A stretch of 64,000 nt of DNA. Origin: Bradyrhizobium sp. SSBR45G. Its GTDB lineage: Bacteria; Pseudomonadota; Alphaproteobacteria; Rhizobiales; Xanthobacteraceae. Below the pieces are notes generated by a model. The model saw nothing but the letters and a program-made list of their open reading frames with translations, had not been told where the DNA came from and made no database searches. Positions 9,697-18,364 of the stretch are shown here, piece after piece. Numbering within the stretch: position 1 is the stretch's first letter; each line of letters opens with the position of its first letter. The position numbers and the translations under genes were made by a program. Where the stretch lies: assembly GCF_030159255.1 (NCBI RefSeq), contig NZ_BSCT01000032.1, forward strand, positions 1-64,000, in the 5' to 3' direction.

Positions 9697-11730
9697 ATGA
9701 GACTCTCTTCGTTGATGTCGTGGATCGGCATCCGTCCGCGGATCTTCGGCGGCTTTGCGCTGATCCTGAGCTTTCTGGTGCTGCTTGGCGGCTTCGCCAT
9801 GATCCAGGTGGATCGTATCGGTGGAACGGCGGACGAACTCATCACCAGCGCTGCTGGCGATGCCGGCATGTCGCAGGTCAGAGCTGCGCTGCTCACCGCC
9901 AATGGCGCGGTGGAGAAGTTCATCCGGACCTGGAGCGTGGGTGACAAGGATGCGGCGGGCAAGGCCATCGACGCGGTTGCCGGGCTCGCCGACGAGGTCG
10001 AGAAGCAGTCGGGCAAGCTGAAGGTCATCGCTGACAGTGCAGGACCGGTGCGGAGCGCACTCGGGAACTATCGCGCGTCGTTCGTGGCTGCTGCCGCAGC
10101 CGTCGACGGCCTGCGTGCGGCCTCGACCAAGACCGAGACGCTCGGTGCCGTAGCCGGCGTCAACGTCGGTGGGATTCAGGTCGTTCTGGCCAATGGTGCC
10201 GGGCGCGAGCCTCTGCTCAACCCGCTGCGCCTCGCCAGCGTCGTGGACGCGCTCCGCATCGCGGTGATGCGCTACACCAGCACGTTGTCTCCGAACGATG
10301 CCGAGGACGCCAGGCTCACCTTCGCGTATGCGAAGCTCGCGCTCGCCGATACCGAGGCCGAACTGGCCGGTGTCGACGATGCCAAGCTGAAGGCCCTGGT
10401 CGCGGCCCTGAAGGACGCAGTGATGGCTGATGGTGCGGCGCTCGACGAGGTCATCAAGGTGGCGGCTGATCTGCGGGCCAAGCAGAACGAACTCGCCAAG
10501 GCCAGCGCATCGATCGAGGCGCAGGTCGGTCAGATCAACCGGCAGCTCGATGCGGCCCGCAAGGAGCAGGGGGCGAGGACGGGAGTGGCGGTTCAGGAGA
10601 CGAGGCAGACCATCATCATCACGGCGGCGGGGGCGGTCGTGCTGGGCGCCGCGCTGGCGTGGCTGATCGGTGCCAGCGTGTCTGGCCCGATCCGCAGCAT
10701 GACGGAACGCATGCAGTCGCTGGCCGCCGGCGAGCTTGAGCAGCCGATTCCTGGCGGCGAGCAGCGCAATGAGATTGGCCGGATGGCGCGTGCGGTCGAT
10801 GTGTTTCGCGACAATGCGCTCGCCGTGCGCCGCATGGAGCAGGAGGCGGCCGCGCAGCGGGACGCCGCAGAAGCGGAACGCGCGCGCATGATGGCGAATC
10901 TCGCCGGCCGTTTCGAACAGGGCATGCAGGGCGTGATCACCGGCGTCGGCGGTCGCGCGAGTGAGATGGGGCAAAGCGCAAAGGAGCTCGCGCGCGTTGC
11001 CGAGCGCGGCCGCGGATTGGCGGAGGCGGTGGCGAGCCGCGCCGAGCAGGCGTCCGTCAACGTCCAGACCGTCGCGGCGTCGACCCAGGAACTCGCGGCG
11101 TCGATTCGCGAGATATCGTCGCAGGTGCAGCGTTCGGTCGCGGTGTCGACGCGCGCCACGCAGGAGACCGAGCGGACCTCGGAGCTGATCAACGGTCTGT
11201 CGAGCTCGGCCGAAAGGATCGGCACCATCGTGCAACTGATCCAGGCGATCGCAAGCCAGACCAATCTGCTGGCGCTCAATGCCACGATCGAGGCCGCGCG
11301 CGCAGGTGAGGCCGGCAGGGGCTTCGCGATCGTGGCGAGCGAAGTGAAGAGTCTCGCCTCTCAGACCGCGCAGGCCACCGAACAGATATCCAGCCAGATC
11401 GCAACCATTCAAAGCGCCACTGAAGAGACGGTGGGAGCGATCGCGCAGTTCGGCACGACAGTGCGCGAGATCGCCGAGATCTCCAACGCCATTGCGGCCG
11501 CGGTCGAGCAGCAGGGCGCCGCGACCACCGAGATCGCCCGCAACGTCGAGCAGGCAGCCAGCGGAACGGCCGCGGTGACGCAGGAGATCGGCGATGTCCG
11601 CACCGTCGCCGGACAGACCGATGCCGGGGCGGAAGCTGCGCTGGCGGCTGCTGCGGCATTGCAACAGCAGGCGGCATCGCTGAAGAACAATGTCGATGAT
11701 TTCCTGCAGACGATTCGGACCGCCGCTTGA
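9697..11730 (+). CDS. Methyl-accepting chemotaxis protein
   Basis: A 677-residue chemoreceptor. A membrane segment near residues 16-35 (ILSFLVLLGGFAMIQV) starts a periplasmic helical sensor of roughly 270 residues. A second membrane segment (IIITAAGAVVLGAALAWLIG) is followed by a HAMP domain ending near VFRDNALAV. The long cytoplasmic coiled coil has the conserved hairpin tip QTNLLALNATIEAARAGEAG. It should couple to CheA/CheW and be tuned by CheR/CheB. It ends with DDFLQTIRTAA and shows no C-terminal CheR-docking pentapeptide. It is probably co-transcribed with the DctP-type gene just upstream. A start further upstream would overlap that gene, so ATG 9697 is used. Confidence 0.93.
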   Translation: MRLSSLMSWIGIRPRIFGGFALILSFLVLLGGFAMIQVDRIGGTADELITSAAGDAGMSQVRAALLTANGAVEKFIRTWSVGDKDAAGKAIDAVAGLADEVEKQSGKLKVIADSAGPVRSALGNYRASFVAAAAAVDGLRAASTKTETLGAVAGVNVGGIQVVLANGAGREPLLNPLRLASVVDALRIAVMRYTSTLSPNDAEDARLTFAYAKLALADTEAELAGVDDAKLKALVAALKDAVMADGAALDEVIKVAADLRAKQNELAKASASIEAQVGQINRQLDAARKEQGARTGVAVQETRQTIIITAAGAVVLGAALAWLIGASVSGPIRSMTERMQSLAAGELEQPIPGGEQRNEIGRMARAVDVFRDNALAVRRMEQEAAAQRDAAEAERARMMANLAGRFEQGMQGVITGVGGRASEMGQSAKELARVAERGRGLAEAVASRAEQASVNVQTVAASTQELAASIREISSQVQRSVAVSTRATQETERTSELINGLSSSAERIGTIVQLIQAIASQTNLLALNATIEAARAGEAGRGFAIVASEVKSLASQTAQATEQISSQIATIQSATEETVGAIAQFGTTVREIAEISNAIAAAVEQQGAATTEIARNVEQAASGTAAVTQEIGDVRTVAGQTDAGAEAALAAAAALQQQAASLKNNVDDFLQTIRTAA

Positions 11731-11797
11731 GCGAACGAGGCGGAGATCATCGTGGCGCTCGGTTGACGCCGAGGGCGGCCGGCCCGCATGCTGAGGC

Positions 11798-12496
11798 ATG
11801 ACCGAGCAAGCGCCACGTTCTCTCACCCTTCCCGTCGATGGTGCGGGCATGGTGTCCGCACTGTTGCTGGCGCCGCCAGGCGCCCGCGCCGGCTTCGTGT
11901 TCGCTCATGGGGCGGGCGCCGGCATGACACACGCCTTCATGAATCAGGCCGCTGCAAGTCTCGCTGCCCGCCGCATCGCAACGCTGCGCTTCCAGTTTCC
12001 CTACATGGAAAAGGGCAGCCGGCGTCCCGATCCCCCCGCGCTCGCGCAGGCCGCGGTGCGGGCTGCCGTGGCGGAGGCCGCGCGGCTCTGGCCGGGTCTG
12101 CCGCTGATCGCCGGCGGCAAATCGTTCGGGGCGCGGATGACGTCACAGGCCCAGAGCCTGGTCCCGCTGCCAGGCGTGGTGGGACTGGCCTTCCTCGGCT
12201 TTCCGCTGCACCCTGCCGGCAAGCCCGCGGTGACGCGGGCCGATCATCTCGATGCGATCGGGCTGCCGATGCTGTTTCTGCAGGGCACGCGCGACAAGCT
12301 GGCGGAGCTCGAGCTGCTCGAACCGGTCGTGAGGCGGCTGGGACGCCGCGCGACGCTGCATCTCATCCCGCATGCCGACCATGCCTTCCACGTGCCCGCG
12401 CGCTCCGGCCGAAATGATGAAGCCGTCATGGACGAACTGACGCAGACATTTTCATCCTGGGTCGACACCCTGACCCGACCCATCGGGACGGCCTGA
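11798..12496 (+). CDS. Alpha/beta hydrolase, KANL3/Tex30-like family
   Basis: A 232-residue alpha/beta hydrolase. The oxyanion-side segment is FAHGAGAGMTH, the nucleophile elbow GGKSFGARM, and the C-terminal histidine lies in IPHADHAFH, with an aspartate in QGTRDKLAE. This fits the small KANL3/Tex30-like or dienelactone-hydrolase-like group. Substrate is unknown. It is cytoplasmic, with no signal peptide. ATG 11798 follows the chemoreceptor gene by 67 bases. Confidence 0.85.
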   Translation: MTEQAPRSLTLPVDGAGMVSALLLAPPGARAGFVFAHGAGAGMTHAFMNQAAASLAARRIATLRFQFPYMEKGSRRPDPPALAQAAVRAAVAEAARLWPGLPLIAGGKSFGARMTSQAQSLVPLPGVVGLAFLGFPLHPAGKPAVTRADHLDAIGLPMLFLQGTRDKLAELELLEPVVRRLGRRATLHLIPHADHAFHVPARSGRNDEAVMDELTQTFSSWVDTLTRPIGTA

Positions 12497-12555
12497 ACGT
12501 TCGCACCGGCAGATTGGTCCGACCCTGGGACGGCCGTTGCGAAAAATTCGAATGA

Positions 12556-12570
12556 GAACAAAAAAAGAAC
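12556..12570. promoter_or_regulatory. LexA-box-like site (GAAC-N7-GAAC)
   Basis: GAACAAAAAAAGAAC fits the direct-repeat SOS operator known for alphaproteobacterial LexA (GTTC-N7-GTTC on one strand, GAAC-N7-GAAC on the other), with an A-tract spacer. It lies in the 327-base space between two plus-strand genes, 46 bases before a candidate 59-codon reading frame and 253 bases before the secreted-protein gene. The match is exact but short and could be chance in an A-rich patch. Confidence 0.45.
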
Positions 12571-12616
12571 TTCCAATAAATCTCAGGTTGAGACATCATC
12601 GGGTGGAGAGTCCGAG

Positions 12617-12796
12617 ATGGTGAGGCGTTCGTTGAAGTCCTGGGGATCAGGTTTGCATATTGTTGGACACCTCGCGCAGGCCCCGCAGATCGAGGATGCA
12701 GCGATGACATATCGTCTCCCCAGCGCATCTCATGTCCGGGCAAAATCCTGCCGGCGCTCAGAAGGTCTTCAATTCCGGCGTAGACCTGAAGCGTAA
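12617..12796 (+). CDS. Candidate small ORF (59 codons) downstream of the LexA-like box
   Basis: The frame begins at ATG 12617 with GGAGAG a few bases upstream and ends at TAA 12794-12796. The predicted peptide is basic (starting MVRRSLKSWGSG, ending RRRPEA) with no membrane segment or recognised domain. The only reasons to list it are the ribosome-binding-like sequence, the SOS-box-like site just upstream, and an otherwise empty 327-base gap. It may equally be non-coding. Confidence 0.25.
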   Translation: MVRRSLKSWGSGLHIVGHLAQAPQIEDAAMTYRLPSASHVRAKSCRRSEGLQFRRRPEA

Positions 12797-12823
12797 CCGA
12801 CCAACCCAGTTCCCGAGGGATCG

Positions 12824-13294
12824 ATGAGAAGGATCGTTTCATTTCTTTCGCTGTTGGTTCTGATCCCGGCAAGCCTCGTCGCGAGACCGGCCCATGCTGA
12901 CGATGGCTTCAAGGGCATCGATACCTTGCATGGGACATGCAAGAAGCTCGCGGTTGCGGGGAAGGAGCGGACGTCGGATTGCAGGGGCGTCTTGCTCAAC
13001 ACCCGCTACGCCGACCAGCGCACCGGATTTTACTTCGTGACGACCGACGGAGCCATGATCACCTTTTCAAGTCCCGGAGAACTCAGCCAGCGGGAGTCAA
13101 AGGTCGCGGGGGCCTATCCGGTCGATATGATGATCCTCAAGATTGAGGGGGATGTTCGCAGAGTGGCCGCAAAAGGAATGTGCCACACGTCGAAGCTGAC
13201 CATCGCAACTGCGAAACTCAACTGCCTCGCCGATAGCGAGCTCGGCCGGTTCGAAGGAGAGTTCGTGCCGGGGACCAAGCCGCCGGGCTCGTAG
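12824..13294 (+). CDS. Hypothetical secreted protein
   Basis: A 156-residue protein with a clear signal peptide (basic MRR, hydrophobic core IVSFLSLLVLIPASL, likely cleavage after ARPAHA). The mature part contains four cysteines (in HGTCKKL, TSDCRGV, KGMCHTS and KLNCLAD), suggesting two disulfides in a small periplasmic beta-rich domain. I do not recognise the family. It lies about 100 bases upstream of the ABC operon start; no functional link is evident. Confidence 0.75.
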   Translation: MRRIVSFLSLLVLIPASLVARPAHADDGFKGIDTLHGTCKKLAVAGKERTSDCRGVLLNTRYADQRTGFYFVTTDGAMITFSSPGELSQRESKVAGAYPVDMMILKIEGDVRRVAAKGMCHTSKLTIATAKLNCLADSELGRFEGEFVPGTKPPGS

Positions 13295-13402
13295 GCCGCG
13301 ATCTCCTCAAAGATTTGCCGCGACATCCGATTCGAAATATTGCAACAAGTCTGCGTCACCATCGGGCGGCGAGCTCGCGGTGGACGGGTCTTGGAGAGAT
13401 GG

Positions 13403-14416
13403 ATGTTCCGGAATGTAAACCTGGTCGCGAACCTGGTGCTGGCTACTCTTTTGTGTCTTGCGTCGGTCCCCGCCGCGCAAGCCGAGGACGCCAAGCTGCG
13501 GATCGGCGTTCTCAGGTTGTCGTCGTCCGCGCCGGTCTTCATTGCCCTGGACAAGGGCTATTTCCATGAGGCCGGCCTGAACGTCGAGCTGAAGTTCTTC
13601 GATGCCGCGCAACCGATCGCTGTCGCGACCGCCACCGGCGATGTCGATGTCGGCGTTACCGCATTCACGGCAGGGCTCTACAACCTCGCAGGCAAGGGAG
13701 CCTTGAAGATCATCGCGGGCATGAGCCGCGATCGCCCCGGCTTTCCGCTGATCGGCTACTTCGCCAGCAACAAGGCCTACGAGGCTGGTCTCAAGACACC
13801 GAAGGACATCGCAGGCAAGCGCGTGGCGATGACCCAGGTCGGGTCGAGCTTTCACTATTCGGTCGGGCTGCTTGCCGACAAATACGGCTTCAAGCTCGCC
13901 GACGTGAAGATCGTGCCGCTGCAGTCGATGTCCAACATGGCCGCAGCGATCAAGGGCGAGACCGTCGACGCCGCGCTGATGCCGGTCTCGGTCGCCCGAA
14001 AGCTGATGGAGGAGGGCGCCGTCAAGCACCTCGGCTGGGTCGGCGACGAGACGCCCTGGCAAGTCACCGGCGCGTTCGCCGGGCCAAAGACCTTGGCCAA
14101 CACGGCGGTCGTGACGAAGCTGCTGGCGTCGCTGCAGCGGGCTGAGCGCGAGTATCATGACGTGGTCCTCGCCTCAGTGAAGGACGGCAATGCCGCCATC
14201 AATGACAACACTAAGCCGCTGCTCGAAATCATCGCCAAATACACCAACCTGCCGGTCGACCAGGTGGTCGGCAACTGCGCCTATATCGATCCCGACGGCA
14301 AGCTCGACGTTGCTAACATCGACAGCCAGGTCAAATGGCTGCAGGCGCAGGGTTTCGCCGATCCGGGCTATGACGCGGCGGCGATCATCGCGAGAGATTT
14401 TGTGAAGCCGGATTGA
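13403..14416 (+). CDS. ABC transporter substrate-binding protein (NitT/TauT, NMT1-like)
   Basis: A 337-residue periplasmic receptor with a signal peptide (core LVANLVLATLLCLAS, likely cleavage after AAQA). The mature start LRIGVLRLSSSAPVFIALDKGYF and the motif FFDAAQPIAVATATGDVDVGV are characteristic of the SsuA/TauA/NMT1-like group, which binds nitrate, sulfonates, pyrimidines or aromatic acids. ATG 13403 follows GGAGAG and gives a normal signal peptide, so it is preferred over an upstream in-frame start. It is the first gene of a three-gene operon with an ATPase and a permease. The adjacent gentisate cluster makes an aromatic substrate possible but unproven. Confidence 0.88.
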   Translation: MFRNVNLVANLVLATLLCLASVPAAQAEDAKLRIGVLRLSSSAPVFIALDKGYFHEAGLNVELKFFDAAQPIAVATATGDVDVGVTAFTAGLYNLAGKGALKIIAGMSRDRPGFPLIGYFASNKAYEAGLKTPKDIAGKRVAMTQVGSSFHYSVGLLADKYGFKLADVKIVPLQSMSNMAAAIKGETVDAALMPVSVARKLMEEGAVKHLGWVGDETPWQVTGAFAGPKTLANTAVVTKLLASLQRAEREYHDVVLASVKDGNAAINDNTKPLLEIIAKYTNLPVDQVVGNCAYIDPDGKLDVANIDSQVKWLQAQGFADPGYDAAAIIARDFVKPD

Positions 14417-14452
14417 ACTGGAGCGACGCGGAACTGCTGCGGATCGTATGAC

Positions 14453-15226
14453 ATGGACCTGATCGCCGAGACCATCAGCCACCGGTTCGACGCGCTCGAC
14501 GTGCTCGATGGCGTGTCGTTCACGGCCGGTGCCGGCGAGGTCGTCGCCATCGTCGGCCCGTCCGGCTGCGGCAAGAGCACGCTGCTGGCCATCCTCGGTG
14601 GCCTGCTGCAGCCGAGCACAGGTCAGGCGCTGCTGCGCGGCGCGCCGCCGGCCGGCAGCCTGAATCCGCTGACCTTCGTGTTCCAGGATTTCGCGCTGCT
14701 GCCCTGGGCAAGCGTCGCGGACAATGTCGCCTTGCCGCTCCTGCACACGTCGCTGTCGGCGCAGCAGCGGGCTGCGGCCGTCGACGATGCCTTGCGGCGC
14801 ACCGGACTCGTCGACTTTCGCATGGCCTATCCGAAGCAATTGTCCGGCGGCATGCGCCAGCGCGTCGGCATTGCGCGCGCGCTCGTCGTCCGGCCAGCGA
14901 TGCTGCTGATGGACGAGCCGCTGTCGGCGCTGGATTCGCAGACCCGCGAACTCCTGATGGAGGATTTCGTCGACCTGCTTGCGGATGGCGCCATGGGCGC
15001 TGTCTACGTCACGCACAATCTGGAGGAGGCCGTCAGGCTCGCCGATCGCATCGTCGTGCTGTCCCGCCGCCCCGGCCGCATCCGGAAGGTCGTCACTGTC
15101 CCGGCGACGCGGCGCGCCCGCGGTGATCAGGCCATGCGCGCGCAATTGCTGGATCTTCAGAACGAGCTGTGGGCGCTGATCCGGACCGAGGCGATCGATG
15201 CCGAGCGCGAGGTCCAGCATGCTTGA
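14453..15226 (+). CDS. ABC transporter ATP-binding protein (NitT/TauT type)
   Basis: A 257-residue nucleotide-binding subunit. Walker A is GPSGCGKST, the Q-loop FQDFALLPW, the signature LSGGMRQRVGIARAL, Walker B LLMDEPLSALD and the switch histidine VTHNLEEAV. It powers import together with the permease whose start codon overlaps its end by eight bases (ATGCTTGA, 15219-15226). That overlap indicates translational coupling. Confidence 0.93.
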   Translation: MDLIAETISHRFDALDVLDGVSFTAGAGEVVAIVGPSGCGKSTLLAILGGLLQPSTGQALLRGAPPAGSLNPLTFVFQDFALLPWASVADNVALPLLHTSLSAQQRAAAVDDALRRTGLVDFRMAYPKQLSGGMRQRVGIARALVVRPAMLLMDEPLSALDSQTRELLMEDFVDLLADGAMGAVYVTHNLEEAVRLADRIVVLSRRPGRIRKVVTVPATRRARGDQAMRAQLLDLQNELWALIRTEAIDAEREVQHA

Positions 15227-16049
15227 TCGCACGCCGAATGACGCGCATCGCAGCGTCGGTGACGCCGAGACCAAGCCGGTGCGCTTCCGCGGCGGCGGCT
15301 TCACGCCGGTCGCAAGCCGCTGGGCGGGCCTGCTCGCGCTCGCCGCGGCGCTCGGGCTGTGGCAGCTGATCGGCAGCCTCGCGCTGGTCAATTCGCTGTT
15401 CCTGCCGACGCCGCTCGGGATCGTCAGCGCGCTCATTCGGCTCGCCGAGAGTGGCGCGCTGTGGCAGCACGTCTCGGCGTCGCTGCTGCGCATCCTCTCG
15501 GGCTGGGCACTCGGCACGGCCTCCGGCATCGTCGTCGGCTTTGCCATCGGCCTGTGGCGCATCGCCCGCAGCATCGGCATCACCTTCGTCTCGGCGCTGT
15601 TCCCGATCCCGAAGATCGCCGTGCTGCCGCTGCTCATTCTCTGGCTCGGCATCGGCGAGCAGCCGAAGATCGCGACCATCGCGCTCGGTGTGTTCTTCTC
15701 GACCACGATCTCGGTCTATAGCGGCGTCGACGCCGTGCCGCGCAATTTGATCCGCATGGCGCAGAGCTTTGACGTGCCGTTCCCGACCATCGTGCGCAAG
15801 GTCATCTGGCCCGGCGCGCTGCCGTCGATCCTGGCCGGCTTTCGCATCACCGCGTCGGTGGCGCTGATGCTGGTGGTCTCGGCGGAGATGATCGGTGCCG
15901 AGACCGGTATTGGCACCTTCGTGCTGCAGGCCGGCAACCTGATGCAGACCGATCAGCTGATGGCCGGCATCCTGGTGCTGTCGCTGTTCGGCCTCGCCGT
16001 CGGCCGGCTGATCAGCCTGCTCGAAGCGCGGCTCCTGCACTGGCGCTGA
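15219..16049 (+). CDS. ABC transporter permease (NitT/TauT type)
   Basis: A 276-residue inner-membrane permease of the BPD_transp_1 family. It has six hydrophobic segments (first near LLALAAALGLWQLIG) and an EAA-like loop AQSFDVPFPTIVRKVIWPGA before the last helices. ATG 15219 is chosen because it overlaps the ATPase stop, a typical coupling arrangement; an in-frame ATG 21 bases upstream is possible. The gene ends six bases before the stop of the convergent gentisate dioxygenase gene. Confidence 0.92.
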   Translation: MLDRTPNDAHRSVGDAETKPVRFRGGGFTPVASRWAGLLALAAALGLWQLIGSLALVNSLFLPTPLGIVSALIRLAESGALWQHVSASLLRILSGWALGTASGIVVGFAIGLWRIARSIGITFVSALFPIPKIAVLPLLILWLGIGEQPKIATIALGVFFSTTISVYSGVDAVPRNLIRMAQSFDVPFPTIVRKVIWPGALPSILAGFRITASVALMLVVSAEMIGAETGIGTFVLQAGNLMQTDQLMAGILVLSLFGLAVGRLISLLEARLLHWR

Positions 16050-16054
16050 ACGCT

Positions 16055-17092
16055 TCACGCGTTGCCGCGATCTTCGCGGAACAGATCGAGCTTGTCCTGC
16101 ACCGGACGATCCGAGAATGAGAACAGCACCGCATCCTCCTCGGCCTCGTGGCTCACCCATTGCCAGCTCGGCACGACGAACAGGTCGCGCGGCCCCCATT
16201 CGAAAATCTGGTCGCCGATGCGGCTGCGCCCCTTGCCCTCGATCGCCGTGAACACCGTGGCATCCGTCGAGCGATAGCGCGCGGTCTTGAAGCCCTTCGG
16301 CAGCAACTGGATGAAAGTGCCGATCGTCGGCATCGCGAAGTCGCCGGTCTCCGGATTGGAGAACTTCAGCTTCAGCCCATGGCACGCATCCCATTCCTCG
16401 CTCCGCTTGGCGCTCTCCAGCGCCTCGCGGGTGTAGGCATAGGGATAGTTGAAGATCGGCGATGTCCGCGATCTGCGCTTCGCATCGACCGGCAGCAGAT
16501 TGTGGCCGTAGCGGGCGAAGCTGTCGCCCGGGGGGCGCGCGACCTTCTGCTGATCCTCCTGCGAGCCTTGCGCGAACGAGGCGTCGAGGAACTGCACCAA
16601 GGGAATGTCGAGGCCGTCGAGCCAGAACATCGGCTCGGAGGTTTCGTTGCCGTGATCATGCCAGGTCATCGATGGCGTGATGATGAAATCACCGGGCTCC
16701 ATCAGCGTGCGCTCGCCGTCGACGGTCGTGAACGCGCCCTTGCCTTCGAGCACGAAGCGCAGCGCCGACTGGCTGTGGCGATGGGCCGGCGCGATGTCGC
16801 CGGGGATCACCATCTGGATGCCCGCATAGAGCGAGGTGGTGACCTTGGACTGCCCGCGCAGGCCCGGGTTCTCCAGGATCAGCACGCGCCGCTCGGCCTC
16901 CTTCGCCGTGATCAGCCGCCCGGCCTCGATCATGTAGTCGCGGATCGCCGCGAACTGCCACAGATGCGGCCGGCAGGCGCTCCTCGGCTCGGGCGTGATC
17001 AGATCGCTCATGACCGTCCACAGCGCGGTCATGTTCTCGCCGTCGATCTTCTTGTAGAACGCCTCGCGTTCCGGGGTCGAAACTGCGGCCAT
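16055..17092 (-). CDS. Gentisate 1,2-dioxygenase
   Basis: A 345-residue bicupin ring-cleavage enzyme that opens gentisate (2,5-dihydroxybenzoate) to maleylpyruvate using Fe(II) and O2. The N-terminal cupin shows the metal motif HRHSQSALRFVLEG followed by GDFIITPSMTWHDHGN, with the histidine ligands. A second, weaker cupin lies after TDATVFTAIEGKG. The N-terminal features PHLWQFA and LILENPGLRG are typical of the family, as is the length. It is divergent from the maleylpyruvate isomerase gene across a 99-base gap holding a perfect 18-base palindrome, the likely MarR operator. Confidence 0.93.
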   Translation of the reverse strand: MAAVSTPEREAFYKKIDGENMTALWTVMSDLITPEPRSACRPHLWQFAAIRDYMIEAGRLITAKEAERRVLILENPGLRGQSKVTTSLYAGIQMVIPGDIAPAHRHSQSALRFVLEGKGAFTTVDGERTLMEPGDFIITPSMTWHDHGNETSEPMFWLDGLDIPLVQFLDASFAQGSQEDQQKVARPPGDSFARYGHNLLPVDAKRRSRTSPIFNYPYAYTREALESAKRSEEWDACHGLKLKFSNPETGDFAMPTIGTFIQLLPKGFKTARYRSTDATVFTAIEGKGRSRIGDQIFEWGPRDLFVVPSWQWVSHEAEEDAVLFSFSDRPVQDKLDLFREDRGNA

Positions 17093-17124
17093 GCTCGCCT
17101 CCCTCGATCAGATGTCGTTATTGA

Positions 17125-17142
17125 TTGACAGTATACTGTCAA
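17125..17142. promoter_or_regulatory. Palindromic operator, site 1 (probable MarR-family binding site)
   Basis: TTGACAGTATACTGTCAA is a perfect 18-base palindrome in the divergent gap between the gentisate dioxygenase and maleylpyruvate isomerase genes. Each half contains TTGACA, so it could overlap the -35 elements of both divergent promoters. Fifteen of its bases recur at 21129-21143, just upstream of the monooxygenase-ligase operon. The encoded MarR regulator at 17817-18326 is the obvious candidate binder (inference). Confidence 0.75.
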
Positions 17143-17191
17143 ATTGATTACCGTCAAACGCAACCAGAAATGTCATAATGGGAGGAGTGCC

Positions 17192-17827
17192 ATGATGAAG
17201 CTGCACGGCTATTTTCGCAGCAGCGCGTCCTATCGCGTCAGGATCGCCCTCAACCTCAAGGGTCTCACGGCTGCTCATCTGCCGCATCATCTCCGCAAGG
17301 GCGAGCAGCGCGCGCCCGCTTATCTCTCCCTCAATCCCCAGGGTCTCGTTCCCGCCCTCGAGGATGATGGCGGTGTGGTGCTGATCCAGTCGCTCGCCAT
17401 CATCGAATGGCTCGACGAGACCCACCCCGAGCCGCCGCTGCTGCCGACGGACCCGCTGCGCCGCGCGCAAATTCGGGCTTTCGCTCAAGTCTTGGCCTGC
17501 GACACCCATCCGGTCCAGAACCTGAAGGTGCTGGCGCGGCTGCGCGAGCTCGGACTGCCCGAGGACAAGGTCACCGCCTGGGCGGGATGGGCCAATCGTG
17601 AAGGCCTCGCGGCCTGCGAAACGCTGATCAAGCATGAGCCCGGCCCGTTCTGCTTCGGCGCGGCGCCGACCCTGGCCGATCTCTGTCTTGTGCCGCAGCT
17701 CGGCAATGCGCGCCGCTTCGGCGTCGATGTCGGGGCATTTCCGCGGCTGCTGCAGGCGGAAGCCGCCGCCAAGGCGCTGCCGGCATTTGCCGATGCTGCT
17801 CCGGAGCGTCAGCCCGATGCCGAGTAA
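17192..17827 (+). CDS. Maleylpyruvate / maleylacetoacetate isomerase (zeta-class GST)
   Basis: A 211-residue zeta-class glutathione transferase fold. The N-terminal thioredoxin-like motif FRSSASYRVRIALNLKG is diagnostic of the maleylacetoacetate/maleylpyruvate isomerase family, with QSLAIIEWLDE for glutathione binding. Beside a gentisate dioxygenase it most likely isomerises maleylpyruvate to fumarylpyruvate with glutathione. ATG 17192 has GGGAGGAG upstream. The MarR gene begins inside its last codons (11-base overlap), so both are expressed together. Confidence 0.92.
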   Translation: MMKLHGYFRSSASYRVRIALNLKGLTAAHLPHHLRKGEQRAPAYLSLNPQGLVPALEDDGGVVLIQSLAIIEWLDETHPEPPLLPTDPLRRAQIRAFAQVLACDTHPVQNLKVLARLRELGLPEDKVTAWAGWANREGLAACETLIKHEPGPFCFGAAPTLADLCLVPQLGNARRFGVDVGAFPRLLQAEAAAKALPAFADAAPERQPDAE

Positions 17828-18326
17828 GCCGTCTGACGTCACGATGGACGCGGTCTACACCAAGCCCGGCTATCTGTTCCGGCGGATGCAGCAGATCGCG
17901 GTCTCGATCTTCATCGAGGAATGCCGGGAGTTCGACCTGACGCCGGTGCAATACGCCGCGCTGGTCGCGATCCGGACCCATACCGGCATCGATGCCACGC
18001 GCCTGTCGGCCGTGATCGCCTTCGATCGCTCCACCCTCGGCAGCGTGATCGAGCGGCTCGAGGCGAAGGGGTATGTCGAGCGCAAGCCGTCGACCGACGA
18101 CAAGCGCGTCAAGCTGCTCTATCTGACCAAGGCGGGCGCTATCCTGTTGCGCAATATTATGCCGTTTGTCGATCGGGCGCAGGCGCGCATGCTGGCGCCG
18201 CTGAAGCCGGCCGACCGAAAAACGCTGACGGCCCTGCTGTCGCAACTCGTCGACCTCAACAACGAGGTGTCGCGCGTGCCGCTGCGCGCCGAGGACGCGC
18301 TGGAGCATCTCGGCAAGACCGGCTGA
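17817..18326 (+). CDS. MarR family transcriptional regulator
   Basis: A 169-residue winged-helix regulator. The family core is visible as LTPVQYAALVAI, then the recognition region DRSTLGSVIERLEAKGYVERKPS, and the wing DDKRVKLLYLTKAG. MarR proteins near CoA ligases commonly sense aromatic acids or their CoA esters and derepress catabolic genes. The start ATG 17817 overlaps the isomerase gene; an internal ATG at 17844 is an alternative. It probably controls both palindromic operators in this cluster, including its own promoter. Confidence 0.9.
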   Translation: MPSKPSDVTMDAVYTKPGYLFRRMQQIAVSIFIEECREFDLTPVQYAALVAIRTHTGIDATRLSAVIAFDRSTLGSVIERLEAKGYVERKPSTDDKRVKLLYLTKAGAILLRNIMPFVDRAQARMLAPLKPADRKTLTALLSQLVDLNNEVSRVPLRAEDALEHLGKTG

Positions 18327-18364
18327 GCGCAGCTGTTTGCGAAGGCTCCTCCGACGGCGTTTGC

